Origin: Pigmentiphaga humi
GTDB taxonomy: Bacteria > Pseudomonadota > Gammaproteobacteria > Burkholderiales > Burkholderiaceae_B
Length of the DNA stretch: 64,000 bases
NCBI RefSeq assembly: GCF_900606115.1
Contig: NZ_UWPJ01000005.1
Span: 310,001-374,000 of the forward strand
Direction: 5' to 3'
Below the pieces are notes generated by a model, which was not told the DNA's origin, did no database searches, and saw only the letters and a program-made list of their open reading frames with translations. Positions 19,074-27,118 of this stretch are shown one piece after another; within the stretch, counting starts at the first letter, position 1; each line of letters starts with the position of its first letter. The translations under genes were made by a program, and so were the position numbers.

Positions 19074-19955
19074 TTATAGCGTTTTCATGCGGTCTATCAT
19101 TTCTTTGCCGAAGGCCACGTAAGCCTGCGCCCCTTTGGATGCGGGATCGAACACCACCCCCGGCATGCCGTAGCTGGGCGCCTCGGCCAGCCGCACGTTG
19201 CGCGGAATGAGAGTGTTGAACACCTTGTCGCCGAAGTGGCTTTCCAGCTGCGCCGACACCTGCTGCTGCAGGGTCACGCGCGGATCGAACATGACCCGCA
19301 AAAGGCCGATGACGCGCAGGTCCGCGTTCAGGTTGGCATGGATGCGCTTGATGGTATTGACCAGGTCGGACAGGCCTTCGAGCGCGAAGTACTCGCACTG
19401 CATGGGGATGATCACGCCGTGCGCGGCCGCCAGGCCGTTCAGCGTCAGCAGCGACAGCGTGGGCGGGCAGTCGATCAGGACGAAATCGTAGCGGTCGGAG
19501 ACGGCTTCGATGGCCTGCTTGAGACGGCGCTCGCGCTCTTCCAGTTGCACCAGGTCGATTTCCGCGCCGGCCAATTCGCGATTGGAGGGCAGCACGTCGT
19601 AGCCGCCCGTCTCCGACGTCCGCGCCGCCTCGGCGATGGTGGATTCGCCGATCAGCACCTGGTAGAGCGTCGCTTCCAGGCTGCGCTTGTCGATCCCGCT
19701 GCCCATGGTCGCGTTGCCCTGGGGGTCGAGATCGATCAGCAGCACCCGTTGTTCATGGGCCGCCAGCGCCGCCGCCAGGTTGACCGCCGTGGTGGTCTTG
19801 CCGACCCCGCCCTTCTGGTTGGCAATGCAGAAAATGCGGGCCGCCGCGCGTGCGCGCTTGGCTGCCAGCGGCTCGGCGCCTTGGAGGGCCGACAGATCGC
19901 TGGAAGCCTCCTCGGCCGGTGCCGTGCCGCTGGCCATGCTGGAATTGGAAGACAT
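19074..19955 (-). CDS. parA: Chromosome partitioning ATPase ParA/Soj
   Basis: Deviant Walker-type ATPase that works with ParB to segregate origins. KGGVGKTTTAVNLAAALA begins near residue 50, and the Walker B region is DYDFVLIDCPPTLSLL-like (YDFVLIDCPPTLS). The N-terminal extension of about 40 residues in the 293 aa reading is longer than in most homologues; an internal start closer to ARIFCIANQKGG is possible, but the ATG at 19955 is kept because no better ribosome site is visible. It is 50 nt downstream of rsmG. Confidence 0.96.
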   Translation of the reverse strand: MSSNSSMASGTAPAEEASSDLSALQGAEPLAAKRARAAARIFCIANQKGGVGKTTTAVNLAAALAAHEQRVLLIDLDPQGNATMGSGIDKRSLEATLYQVLIGESTIAEAARTSETGGYDVLPSNRELAGAEIDLVQLEERERRLKQAIEAVSDRYDFVLIDCPPTLSLLTLNGLAAAHGVIIPMQCEYFALEGLSDLVNTIKRIHANLNADLRVIGLLRVMFDPRVTLQQQVSAQLESHFGDKVFNTLIPRNVRLAEAPSYGMPGVVFDPASKGAQAYVAFGKEMIDRMKTL

Positions 19956-20005
19956 CGAATAGAACTGCCTAAGATAAAGGTAATGAATCGGCGGCCGCCG
20001 CCGCG

Positions 20006-20716
20006 TTATTGCTCCGGTGCCTCATTGCCGACGCGGTCCATCCACACCAGGCAGCGGCGGGCGGACAATCGCGGCACGTACAGGGTCGTCACGCCCTCCA
20101 CCCGCCAGATGCCCTGGTCTTTCAGCGACTGCATCTCGTCTTCGGGCGGGTGGCCTTTCATCGCAGCCAGCCAGCCTCCCTCGCGCACGTGGCGGCCGGC
20201 CAGCGCCGCGAAGTCATGCAGCGAGGCGAAGGCGCGCGAGATCACGATATCGCACTGCAACGGCTCCAGTTCTTCCACGCGGCCATGGACGGCGCTCAGG
20301 TTGGGCAGGCGCAGCATGCCGGCCACGTGCGTGACGAAGGCCGTTTTTTTCTCGACGGCATCGACACAGCGAACCTGCCATTCCGGATAGCAGATCGCCA
20401 GCACCACGCCGGGCAGCCCGCCCCCCGAACCGACATCCAGCAGGCTGGCGGACTTCCCGGCCAGGCGCTGGGCCAGTTCCGGCACGACCGCCAGGCTATC
20501 TGTTATGTGATGTAAAAGCATCTGATCCGGGTCTCGGATCGCAGTCAGGTTGTAGGTGCGGTTCCAGCGCAGCATTTGCGCCAGGTAGTTGAGGAGCAAG
20601 TCGATGCGGCGATGATCCAGGGGCAGGCGCAGCGCGGCGCAGTCCGACTCGAGCTGCGCGGCGAACAATGCACCGTTGAACGGTTCCTGGGCCGCTTGCG
20701 AGGGAGAAACACTCAC
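20006..20716 (-). CDS. rsmG: 16S rRNA (guanine527-N7)-methyltransferase RsmG
   Basis: SAM-dependent methylation of G527 in 16S rRNA. 236 aa from a GTG start with an AGGAGG site 7 nt upstream. The SAM-binding motif LLDVGSGGGLPG and the family pattern around NRTYNLTAIRDP are visible. It is 76 nt downstream of mnmG, the standard pairing formerly called gidB-gidA. Confidence 0.97.
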   Translation of the reverse strand: MSVSPSQAAQEPFNGALFAAQLESDCAALRLPLDHRRIDLLLNYLAQMLRWNRTYNLTAIRDPDQMLLHHITDSLAVVPELAQRLAGKSASLLDVGSGGGLPGVVLAICYPEWQVRCVDAVEKKTAFVTHVAGMLRLPNLSAVHGRVEELEPLQCDIVISRAFASLHDFAALAGRHVREGGWLAAMKGHPPEDEMQSLKDQGIWRVEGVTTLYVPRLSARRCLVWMDRVGNEAPEQ

Positions 20717-20792
20717 TGATTACCCTCCTGTGGTTGCGGGACATGGTCGCCGAGGAAGGACGCGCCGTTCGTCGGCAGCCAGGCAACAATGC

Positions 20793-22727
20793 TCATGCAG
20801 CCCGGCCCGAGTCGAGGGCGGCGGCGGTACGGCCATACTGCCGGCGTTTCAGGTGTATGAGCAGCAATGAGACCGCGGCAGGCGTCACGCCCGATATGCG
20901 GGCAGCCTGGCCTATGGTCTGCGGCTTGTGCGTCTTGAGTTTCTGGCGGACCTCGAATGACAGGCTGAGCACGGTGTCATAGTCGATATCGTCGGGAATT
21001 TTCTGGTTTTCGTGTCCGGCCTGCTTGTCGATCTCGGTCTGCTGGCGGGCGATGTAGCCGGCATACTTGACCTGGATCTCGACCTGATCGGCCACGATCT
21101 TGTCGTCGACACCCGGACCGGCCAGCAGCGTGCCATCCACGTTCCGGGTATGCATCAGCGCATCGTAGGAAACGTTGGGACGCTTGAGCAGGTCGAACAG
21201 GTTGTACTCGCGTTCGATGGCCTTCCCCAGCAAAGGCTCGGCGGCCTGCGCGGGAAAGATCCGGGGATTGATCCACGTGGAACGCAGCCTTTCGACTTCT
21301 GCGGCAACGGCATCGCGCTTTCGGTTGAAGGCATCCCAGCGCGCGTCGTCCACCAGGCCCAGGCGGCGGCCGGCCTCGGTCATGCGCCAGTCGGCATTGT
21401 CTTCGCGCAGGCTCAGGCGGTACTCGGCACGCGAGGTGAACATCCGGTAGGGTTCGGTCACGCCGCGCGTGACCAAGTCATCGGCCAGCACGCCCAGATA
21501 GGCTTCGTCCCGGCGCGGAACCCAGGCCTCTTCCCCCTTGGCTTTCAGCGCGGCATTGATCCCGGCGAGCAGGCCTTGGGCCGCAGCTTCTTCATAGCCG
21601 GTCGTTCCGTTGATCTGGCCGGCGAAGAACAGCCCGGAGATGGCACGGGTTTCCAGCGAAGCCTTGAGTCCGCGCGGATCGAAATAATCGTACTCGATGG
21701 CATAGCCGGGGCGCAGGATGTGGGCCTGTTCCAGCCCGGGCAGCGAGTGGATCAGCGCCAACTGCACGTCGAACGGCAGGCTGGTCGAGACGCCGTTCGG
21801 ATAGAACTCGTTGGTGGTCAGGCCCTCGGGTTCCAGGAAGACCTGGTGCGAGGACTTGTCGGCAAAACGATGGATCTTGTCTTCGATGGACGGGCAATAG
21901 CGCGGCCCTACCCCTTCGATGACACCGGTATACATGGGGGAACGGTCCAGCCCGCTGCGTATGATCTCGTGCGTGCGCGCATTGGTATGGGTGATCCAGC
22001 ACGGCATTTGCTGCGGGTGCATGGAGGCATCGCCCAGGTACGAGAACACCGGTACGGGATCCAGGTCGCCAGGCTGCTCCTCGAGCACGCTGAAATCGAT
22101 GGTCCGGCCATCGATGCGCGGCGGCGTCCCTGTCTTGAGGCGGCCTTGGCCCAGATTCAGTTCCTGCAGGCGCTTGCCCAGCGATATGGCGGGCGGATCG
22201 CCGGCGCGGCCGGCCGAATAATGCTCCAGGCCGACATGCACCAGACCGTTGAGAAAAGTTCCGGCGGTCAGCACCACGGAACGGGCACGAAAGCGCAGGC
22301 CGATCTGCGTCACCGCTCCCACTACCCGGTCCCCTTCCAACATCAAATCATCCACGGCCTGCTGGAATAGCCATAGATTGGGCTGGTTCTCCAGGCGGTG
22401 GCGGATGGCCTTGCGGTACAGCACCCTGTCGGCCTGGGCGCGCGTAGCGCGGACAGCCGGTCCCTTGGAAGCATTCAGAATGCGGAATTGGATGCCGGCT
22501 TCGTCGGTGGCAAGCGCCATGGCGCCGCCCAGCGCATCCACTTCCTTCACCAGGTGGCCCTTTCCTATGCCGCCTATGGACGGGTTGCACGACATTTGGC
22601 CAAGGGTCTCGATGTTGTGCGTCAGCAGCAAGGTCTTGCAGCCCGCGCGGGAGGCAGCCAAGGCTGCCTCGGTGCCGGCATGGCCGCCGCCCACAACAAT
22701 CACATCGAATTCGGTCGGATACTGCAT
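20793..22727 (-). CDS. mnmG: tRNA uridine-5-carboxymethylaminomethyl modification enzyme MnmG
   Basis: FAD enzyme that, with MnmE, modifies the wobble uridine of several tRNAs. 644 aa from [20 protein letters not shown]; the frame is open for 44 more codons upstream but that part is not conserved. The FAD site [16 protein letters not shown], the signature [13 protein letters not shown] and the C-terminal MnmE/tRNA-binding region are present. Formerly gidA, it often lies near the replication origin. The upstream region holds three parS sites. Confidence 0.97.
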   Translation of the reverse strand: MQYPTEFDVIVVGGGHAGTEAALAASRAGCKTLLLTHNIETLGQMSCNPSIGGIGKGHLVKEVDALGGAMALATDEAGIQFRILNASKGPAVRATRAQADRVLYRKAIRHRLENQPNLWLFQQAVDDLMLEGDRVVGAVTQIGLRFRARSVVLTAGTFLNGLVHVGLEHYSAGRAGDPPAISLGKRLQELNLGQGRLKTGTPPRIDGRTIDFSVLEEQPGDLDPVPVFSYLGDASMHPQQMPCWITHTNARTHEIIRSGLDRSPMYTGVIEGVGPRYCPSIEDKIHRFADKSSHQVFLEPEGLTTNEFYPNGVSTSLPFDVQLALIHSLPGLEQAHILRPGYAIEYDYFDPRGLKASLETRAISGLFFAGQINGTTGYEEAAAQGLLAGINAALKAKGEEAWVPRRDEAYLGVLADDLVTRGVTEPYRMFTSRAEYRLSLREDNADWRMTEAGRRLGLVDDARWDAFNRKRDAVAAEVERLRSTWINPRIFPAQAAEPLLGKAIEREYNLFDLLKRPNVSYDALMHTRNVDGTLLAGPGVDDKIVADQVEIQVKYAGYIARQQTEIDKQAGHENQKIPDDIDYDTVLSLSFEVRQKLKTHKPQTIGQAARISGVTPAAVSLLLIHLKRRQYGRTAAALDSGRAA

Positions 22728-22898
22728 GGTGAAATCCAAAGGGAGACCGGGACTGGCTCTACGGCTCCCGGCTGCCGTCAGTCCTGATGGGACTCGGGCA
22801 ATGTCCAGATCGCAAGAGAGGCGACCTAAACGTCGATTATAGGAGCGGGGGCCAGGCAACGCGAGTAATTAACCGTCAACTTGAGCCTGTCGTAGGAA

Positions 22899-22914
22899 TG
22901 TTTCACGTGGAACA
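22899..22914. promoter_or_regulatory. parS site 1
   Basis: TGTTTCACGTGGAACA, the near-palindromic 16-mer bound by ParB in most bacteria (consensus TGTTNCACGTGNAACA). It lies 172 nt upstream of the mnmG start. Confidence 0.93.
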
Positions 22915-23400
22915 CGGGAAAACACGCTGGCAGCGCTGCCAGGGGTCAACAACTCCACCGTGTTCCGCTACGCATTGCCGAACGTGGGGACACAAGTCGC
23001 GGCAACCCCGGCGGCGGCGAGACTTCTGCTCACCCTCGCCGGGCATCTTCATAGCAATGACTTGGCCAGCCAATGCATTACCTTGCGCTGCCGTCAATGC
23101 AGAGACCTTCGACAATTGGGCGGCCCTTGCCATGCCTGCTTGGCAGAGCCAGCTTCGCTCCGATGAGTCAGGCTAGCGATCTGGACTGCGGGCATTTTCC
23201 TATCAGCGGCATATCTTCCAATCTTGGAGCACCTTTGCAATTCAGTGTGTCGATCTCTTCAGCTAGACACTTTTCATCGAGTTGCGGTAGTGATGAATAT
23301 CGCCAACTCATCATTGATTTCCCATACAAGCGACTATATCCATGGATTTGCACGAACCGAATATCGAGATTTTGACGCGCTGGTTCACCACTTTCGACAA

Positions 23401-23416
23401 TGTTTCACGTGGAACA
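23401..23416. promoter_or_regulatory. parS site 2
   Basis: TGTTTCACGTGGAACA, identical to site 1 and about 500 nt further on. Confidence 0.93.
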
Positions 23417-23887
23417 ATCTGCCAACTGCGGCGATCGATGTATGCCATTACCGCCGAGGCTCCCTTCTGTGCCATAAATCATCACTGGGATAGGAAGTGC
23501 AGAGCTCAGTAGCATCACCCGCCAAATTGCCGGCACGCAGGACTAGAGACTAAAGTTTGAACAGAAGTTCATCGAAGTCCACCCCTGTTTGAATCCCGCG
23601 CTGGCGGCTCGGGGATGGAAATGGGGCGACCATAGGCATGCCTGCGAGGCCATACCGATACACCACCGAGCCTCTAGCCAAGGCATACAGAGAGTGACAT
23701 CGATGCGCCCATTGGGGTCCAGGCATTGTCCGTATGGGTATAGAAATAGCTGCACTTCGTTTTTTACGGGCAGCGTTCAGCTGCCAGCTATCAAAGCCGA
23801 CGGCATGTATAAAGCGCGAAGAGTGGATCTTGTAAAAAACTGCCCTGCGCGAGAACAAGGTTGTGGGTAAAGAACCTGGCGACAGGA

Positions 23888-23903
23888 TGTTCCACGTGAA
23901 ACA
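23888..23903. promoter_or_regulatory. parS site 3
   Basis: TGTTCCACGTGAAACA, the reverse complement of sites 1 and 2, about 490 nt beyond site 2. Spacing of the three sites is nearly even. Confidence 0.93.
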
Positions 23904-23924
23904 TTTCCCATAAAACCATGCTTA

Positions 23925-24300
23925 TCACTCGCCTTCGGCTTTTTCGCGTATGGCGCGTGCAATCAATACATCCAGCATCTCGAACATCGATTGGATTCTC
24001 CGGCTCGAAACCTTCCGGCCGATCAGCGTTGCGTTGGGATGCCACACCCCGGATAGCCAACGCGGTCTTCATCCCTTCGGCCGTCAAGCTGAGCTCGACT
24101 TCCCGGCTGCCGCCCTTGAGCTACTTGCGTTCGACCAAACTTCGACTGAAAAGCGCCGCCGCTGCACGGCTTAGCTGTGCCACATCGACAAGCGCCGTCT
24201 AGGCAAGCTGGCGTGTCGAGACAGGTTGGACCACGCCAAGCAAGGTGACGATCTGCCACTCCATGTGGGAAAGCATGAATTCTTCGCGGGAGTGCAAGAC
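23925..24300 (-). pseudogene. Decayed MarR-family regulator
   Basis: Minus-strand translation gives LHSREEFMLSHMEWQIVTLL followed by GVVQPVSTRQLA, then a stop, TALVDVAQLSRAAAALFSRS, another stop, and a wing and linker ending VELSLTAEGMKTALAI. A frameshift near 24030 is needed to reach the C-terminal helix IQSMFEMLDVLIARAIREKA and the final stop at 23925. That order of helix-turn-helix, wing and dimer helix is MarR-like. Two in-frame stops and one frameshift make it non-functional. Just upstream a 12-bp direct repeat (24313-24324 and 24327-24338) may mark the original 5' end. Confidence 0.75.
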
Positions 24301-24575
24301 AGCAGTACGCGTCAGGGACTTGCTGCCAGGGACTTGCTTAAGGTAGCGACCTTGGCAGCAAGCAATGCTTCATGGCCGAATGCATTAGTGCGTGAAACTT
24401 GTGCAAGCGGCTCCGCTTACCTTTAAGAAGACTGACTCTGCCAAGGCTATCGAGACTAGCGAACAAGCTTATTTTTTATATGACTTGGTCATCTATGACG
24501 CAAATATGAAGCAAGATGTTTATACATCCATATTCATGCAGATCCCGCTTTTGGCATCCGCACGCCGATCCTCCC

Positions 24576-25049
24576 TCAAGGAAAAAACACCGTATCCACG
24601 ACATTGATCACACCATTGCCCACCTCGACGTCAGGCTCCAGGACTTCCCCCTCTCCCAGCTTGATCGTGTTCTTTTCCCGGTGGACGGTAAGCGTCTCAC
24701 CCGCCTGTGTCTTGATACGCGTCCCTTCCTTGGCGTCCTTGAGCCGCAGCTTGCCCGGAGCCATGTGCAACTTGAGCACGTGGGCCAGCGTTTCCTTGTT
24801 GCGCAAGGCGTCGCGCCGCTCCGCTGGCAGCTTGGCAAAGGCTTCGTCAGAAGGAATGAAAACGGTATAGGGGCCCGGCCCTTTCAAAGCAGGCTCCAGG
24901 CCGGCATCGCGCACCCCCTGGATCCACGAACTGAACATACCGGCGGTCGCGGCCGTGTCCACGATATTGCTGGCCGCCATGGCGTAGGGTTGCATCGAAC
25001 CCAACGCCAGACATACGGCGGCGATGCGTACCCCTGTTCGGAAGAACAT
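24576..25049 (-). CDS. Fasciclin (FAS1) domain secreted protein
   Basis: 157 aa with a signal peptide (about 1-25, ending AMA) and a single FAS1 domain with the H1 region YTVFIPSDEAFAKLPAE and the terminal VGNGVINVVDTVFFP segment. Such bacterial proteins are exported and thought to mediate adhesion. An AGGAGAAGCGC ribosome site precedes the ATG. The gene stands alone at the edge of the gene-poor region, divergent from the sigma factor. Confidence 0.93.
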   Translation of the reverse strand: MFFRTGVRIAAVCLALGSMQPYAMAASNIVDTAATAGMFSSWIQGVRDAGLEPALKGPGPYTVFIPSDEAFAKLPAERRDALRNKETLAHVLKLHMAPGKLRLKDAKEGTRIKTQAGETLTVHREKNTIKLGEGEVLEPDVEVGNGVINVVDTVFFP

Positions 25050-25246
25050 GCGCTTCTCCTGGCAAAAGTCTGTAAATGCGCGCTAAATCCGGTAGAACAG
25101 CAAGATAAGCCTATTGTGCGCGCCCGATGCCTATGATCGCGCGCGGCGCTGTAACCAGGGTCGTCGCTTGGCAAGCGTGCACTACTTGCCGATATCCGTG
25201 GGAAGCGGATCGCATAGCAATAACACACGAGCATGGGCGAAATCTC

Positions 25247-25265
25247 TATAATGATATCGATTCTC
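25247..25265. promoter_or_regulatory. Fur box upstream of the FecI-type sigma gene
   Basis: TATAATGATATCGATTCTC matches the 19-bp Fur consensus GATAATGATAATCATTATC at 14 of 19 positions. It is 58 nt before the sigma factor start and probably overlaps its promoter, so the locus is expected to be repressed when iron is plentiful. Confidence 0.7.
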
Positions 25266-25323
25266 ATTTAAAAGAACCTGCAGCCCTGCCTGTTCCCAGG
25301 CAAGCTCAACTGGAAATCCCGCC

Positions 25324-25830
25324 ATGTCCAGCAGCCTGTCGTCCTCTACCCGGTACGTGGAAGCCATGTACGCTTCGCATCACAGCTGGCTAGTGAACTG
25401 GCTCAGGCGCAAGCTGGATACGCACGAACGCGCGGCAGACCTGGCGCACGACACCTTCATTCGCCTGCTCAGCACGCCTCGGCAGCCCGGTTCCGTGCAC
25501 GAACCGCGGGCATATCTGACCGCCATCGCCAAAGGGCTGGTCATCGATCACTATCGCCGCCAGGAGCTGGAACAGGCCTACCTGCAAAGCATCGCGCTGC
25601 TGCCGGAGGAACTTGCGCCCGCACCCGAGCTGCGGCTGCAAATACTGGAGACTCTTCTGCGGATAGATTCGGCACTCGGCGCCCTGCCCGCCAAGGCGCG
25701 CGAAGCATTCCTGCTCTCGCAACTGGATGGCCTGACTTATGCCGAGATCGCCGTGCGTCTGGAACTATCGCTCGCTACCGTGAAACGCCACATGCTCAAG
25801 GCCTTCCGGGCCTGCCTGGACGCCGCGTGA
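25324..25830 (+). CDS. FecI-like ECF RNA polymerase sigma factor
   Basis: 168 aa with sigma region 2 (about residues 10-75, DLAHDTFIRLL and RAYLTAIAKGLVIDHYRR) and region 4 (about 110-160, LDGLTYAEIAVRLELSLATV). ECF sigma factors of this group direct RNA polymerase to the promoter of a partner TonB-dependent receptor when its ligand binds. A FecR gene follows 34 nt downstream and the receptor after that. A Fur box lies just upstream. Confidence 0.93.
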   Translation: MSSSLSSSTRYVEAMYASHHSWLVNWLRRKLDTHERAADLAHDTFIRLLSTPRQPGSVHEPRAYLTAIAKGLVIDHYRRQELEQAYLQSIALLPEELAPAPELRLQILETLLRIDSALGALPAKAREAFLLSQLDGLTYAEIAVRLELSLATVKRHMLKAFRACLDAA

Positions 25831-25864
25831 CGCGCGCCGCCGGCACCGCGGCGAGCTTCGCGCC

Positions 25865-26827
25865 ATGAACAACCATGCCATCGACCCGCACGTGCTCGAC
25901 GAAGCCGCGGCCTGGCTGGTGCAATTGCATTCGGGAACGGCCACCGATGCCGATCGCGAGGCGCATCGGCGCTGGCGCGCCCTGCGACCCGAGCACGAAC
26001 AGGCCTGGAAGCGCGCCCAATTGTTGATGGGCGCGATGCAGGACTTGCCCGCCGGCGTCGGCCGGGCCACGCTTGCCCGCATGCCCGCCAAGCCGGGCCG
26101 GCGCGACGCGCTGACCAAGTTCGCCGGACTGCTGCTGGTTCCGGGCGCGGCCTGGCTGGCCTGGCGCATGCTGCCCCCGCAGGAATGGTCGGCCGACTAC
26201 CGAACCAGCACCGGCGAGAGAAAGTCTTTCGTTCTGCCCGATGGCAGCGAGCTCATGCTCGGCACGGCGTCGTCCGTGGATCTGCTTTTCGACGCAGGAC
26301 AGCGGTTGCTGGTCCTGCGCGCAGGCGAGGCCATGATCGCTACGGCACACGACCCGGCCAGCCGGCCGTTTTCGGTGCGCACGGCGCAAGGGCACGTGCG
26401 GGCGCTGGGCACGCGCTTTACCGTACGCCAATTCGAAGACGCCACCCATGTAGCCGTGCTCCAGGACGCCGTGGAAATACGCCCGCTGCATGGCACGCAG
26501 GCCGCCGTGCGCCTGCAAGCTGGCCAGCAGGCACGCTTCAGCAGCACATCGGTGGGCGCCATCGCTCCCGATGACGGGAGCGCCGCTGCATGGACGCAGG
26601 GCATGCTGGTAGCCAATCAGATGCGATTGGCCGATCTGCTGGCCGAGCTGGCACGCTATCGCACCGGTATCCTGCAATGCGATCCCGCCGTGGCCGACCT
26701 GCGCGTATCCGGTGTCTATCCGAACACGGATACCGACCAGAGCCTGGCCATGCTGGCGAGCACTTTCGCGCTGCATGTGCGTGCCCATACGCGCTACTGG
26801 GTAATCGTAGGCCCGGGGACGCGCTGA
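25865..26827 (+). CDS. FecR-family inner-membrane sigma regulator
   Basis: 320 aa. An N-terminal cytoplasmic domain (DUF4880-like, about 1-75, with EAAAWLVQLHSG) binds the sigma factor. A single membrane segment follows (about 84-101, LTKFAGLLLVPGAAWLAWRM), then a periplasmic FecR domain (about 115-215) and a C-terminal STN-like region ending in LASTFALHVRA. It relays receptor occupancy to the sigma factor. The stop is followed after 8 nt by a full-length dispersed repeat that separates it from the receptor gene. Confidence 0.93.
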   Translation: MNNHAIDPHVLDEAAAWLVQLHSGTATDADREAHRRWRALRPEHEQAWKRAQLLMGAMQDLPAGVGRATLARMPAKPGRRDALTKFAGLLLVPGAAWLAWRMLPPQEWSADYRTSTGERKSFVLPDGSELMLGTASSVDLLFDAGQRLLVLRAGEAMIATAHDPASRPFSVRTAQGHVRALGTRFTVRQFEDATHVAVLQDAVEIRPLHGTQAAVRLQAGQQARFSSTSVGAIAPDDGSAAAWTQGMLVANQMRLADLLAELARYRTGILQCDPAVADLRVSGVYPNTDTDQSLAMLASTFALHVRAHTRYWVIVGPGTR

Positions 26828-26835
26828 CAGAGGAG

Positions 26836-26999
26836 GCCCACCCCCTACCCGCTTCGCGGGCCCAACATGGGGAGCCCCCAGCCGCTACGCGGCAGCCCCC
26901 CAAGGGGGCCTGGGCCCGCCTTGGGGCGGCCCGGCGCCGGGCCCAGAGGGGGCGGCGTTGACGGACCGGCAAAGCCGGATCCGCGGCGCCCTGGGTCGG
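26836..26999 (+). repeat. Dispersed GC-rich stop-codon repeat, copy 4 (full length)
   Basis: Starts 8 nt after the FecR stop with CCCACCCCCTACCCGCTTCG, continues through CCGCTACGCGG, CCCCCCAAGGGGGC and the 41-nt core at 26904-26944, and ends with GGACCGGCAAAGCCGGATCC. It lies inside the sigma/FecR/receptor locus. Confidence 0.9.
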
Positions 27000-27007
27000 A
27001 TCAAAGA

Positions 27008-27046
27008 TGCCCCTCGGGGCAGCGCAGCAAGCGTGGGGGCTTTTTT
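27008..27046 (+). terminator. Possible terminator between fecR-like and receptor genes
   Basis: GCCCC at 27009-27013 can pair with GGGGGC at 27035-27040, immediately followed by TTTTTT (27041-27046). The interior can also form a small GCCCC/GGGGC hairpin. If active it separates sigma-anti-sigma transcription from the receptor transcript, as expected when the receptor has its own sigma-dependent promoter. Confidence 0.5.
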
Positions 27047-27118
27047 CAACGGGAATGACACTTTTTCCGATTTCGTCCGGCAGAGGAGACATATAGACAG
27101 CTAGAAAGGAACGCTTCG

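Larger units (their letters stand above)
22728..24575. other. Gene-poor, lower-GC region with parS sites and gene remnants
   Basis: About 1.85 kb between mnmG and the fasciclin gene without a recognisable intact gene. Base composition is visibly nearer half GC than the surrounding DNA, and short frames on both strands lack ribosome sites and known domains. It contains three parS sites and a decayed MarR-type gene (23925-24300). A minus-strand frame near 23550-23858 looks protein-like in places but was not recognised. No DnaA boxes were seen here. Confidence 0.7.

Noticed and set aside
21268-21285. parS-like TGATCCACGTGGAACG inside mnmG
   Set aside because: Several mismatches at conserved end positions and within coding sequence; far weaker than the three intergenic sites.
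22903-23858. Short open frames in the gene-poor region (for example at 22903-23133 and 23550-23858)
   Set aside because: No ribosome sites, no recognisable domains, overlapping on both strands; treated as non-coding or relic.
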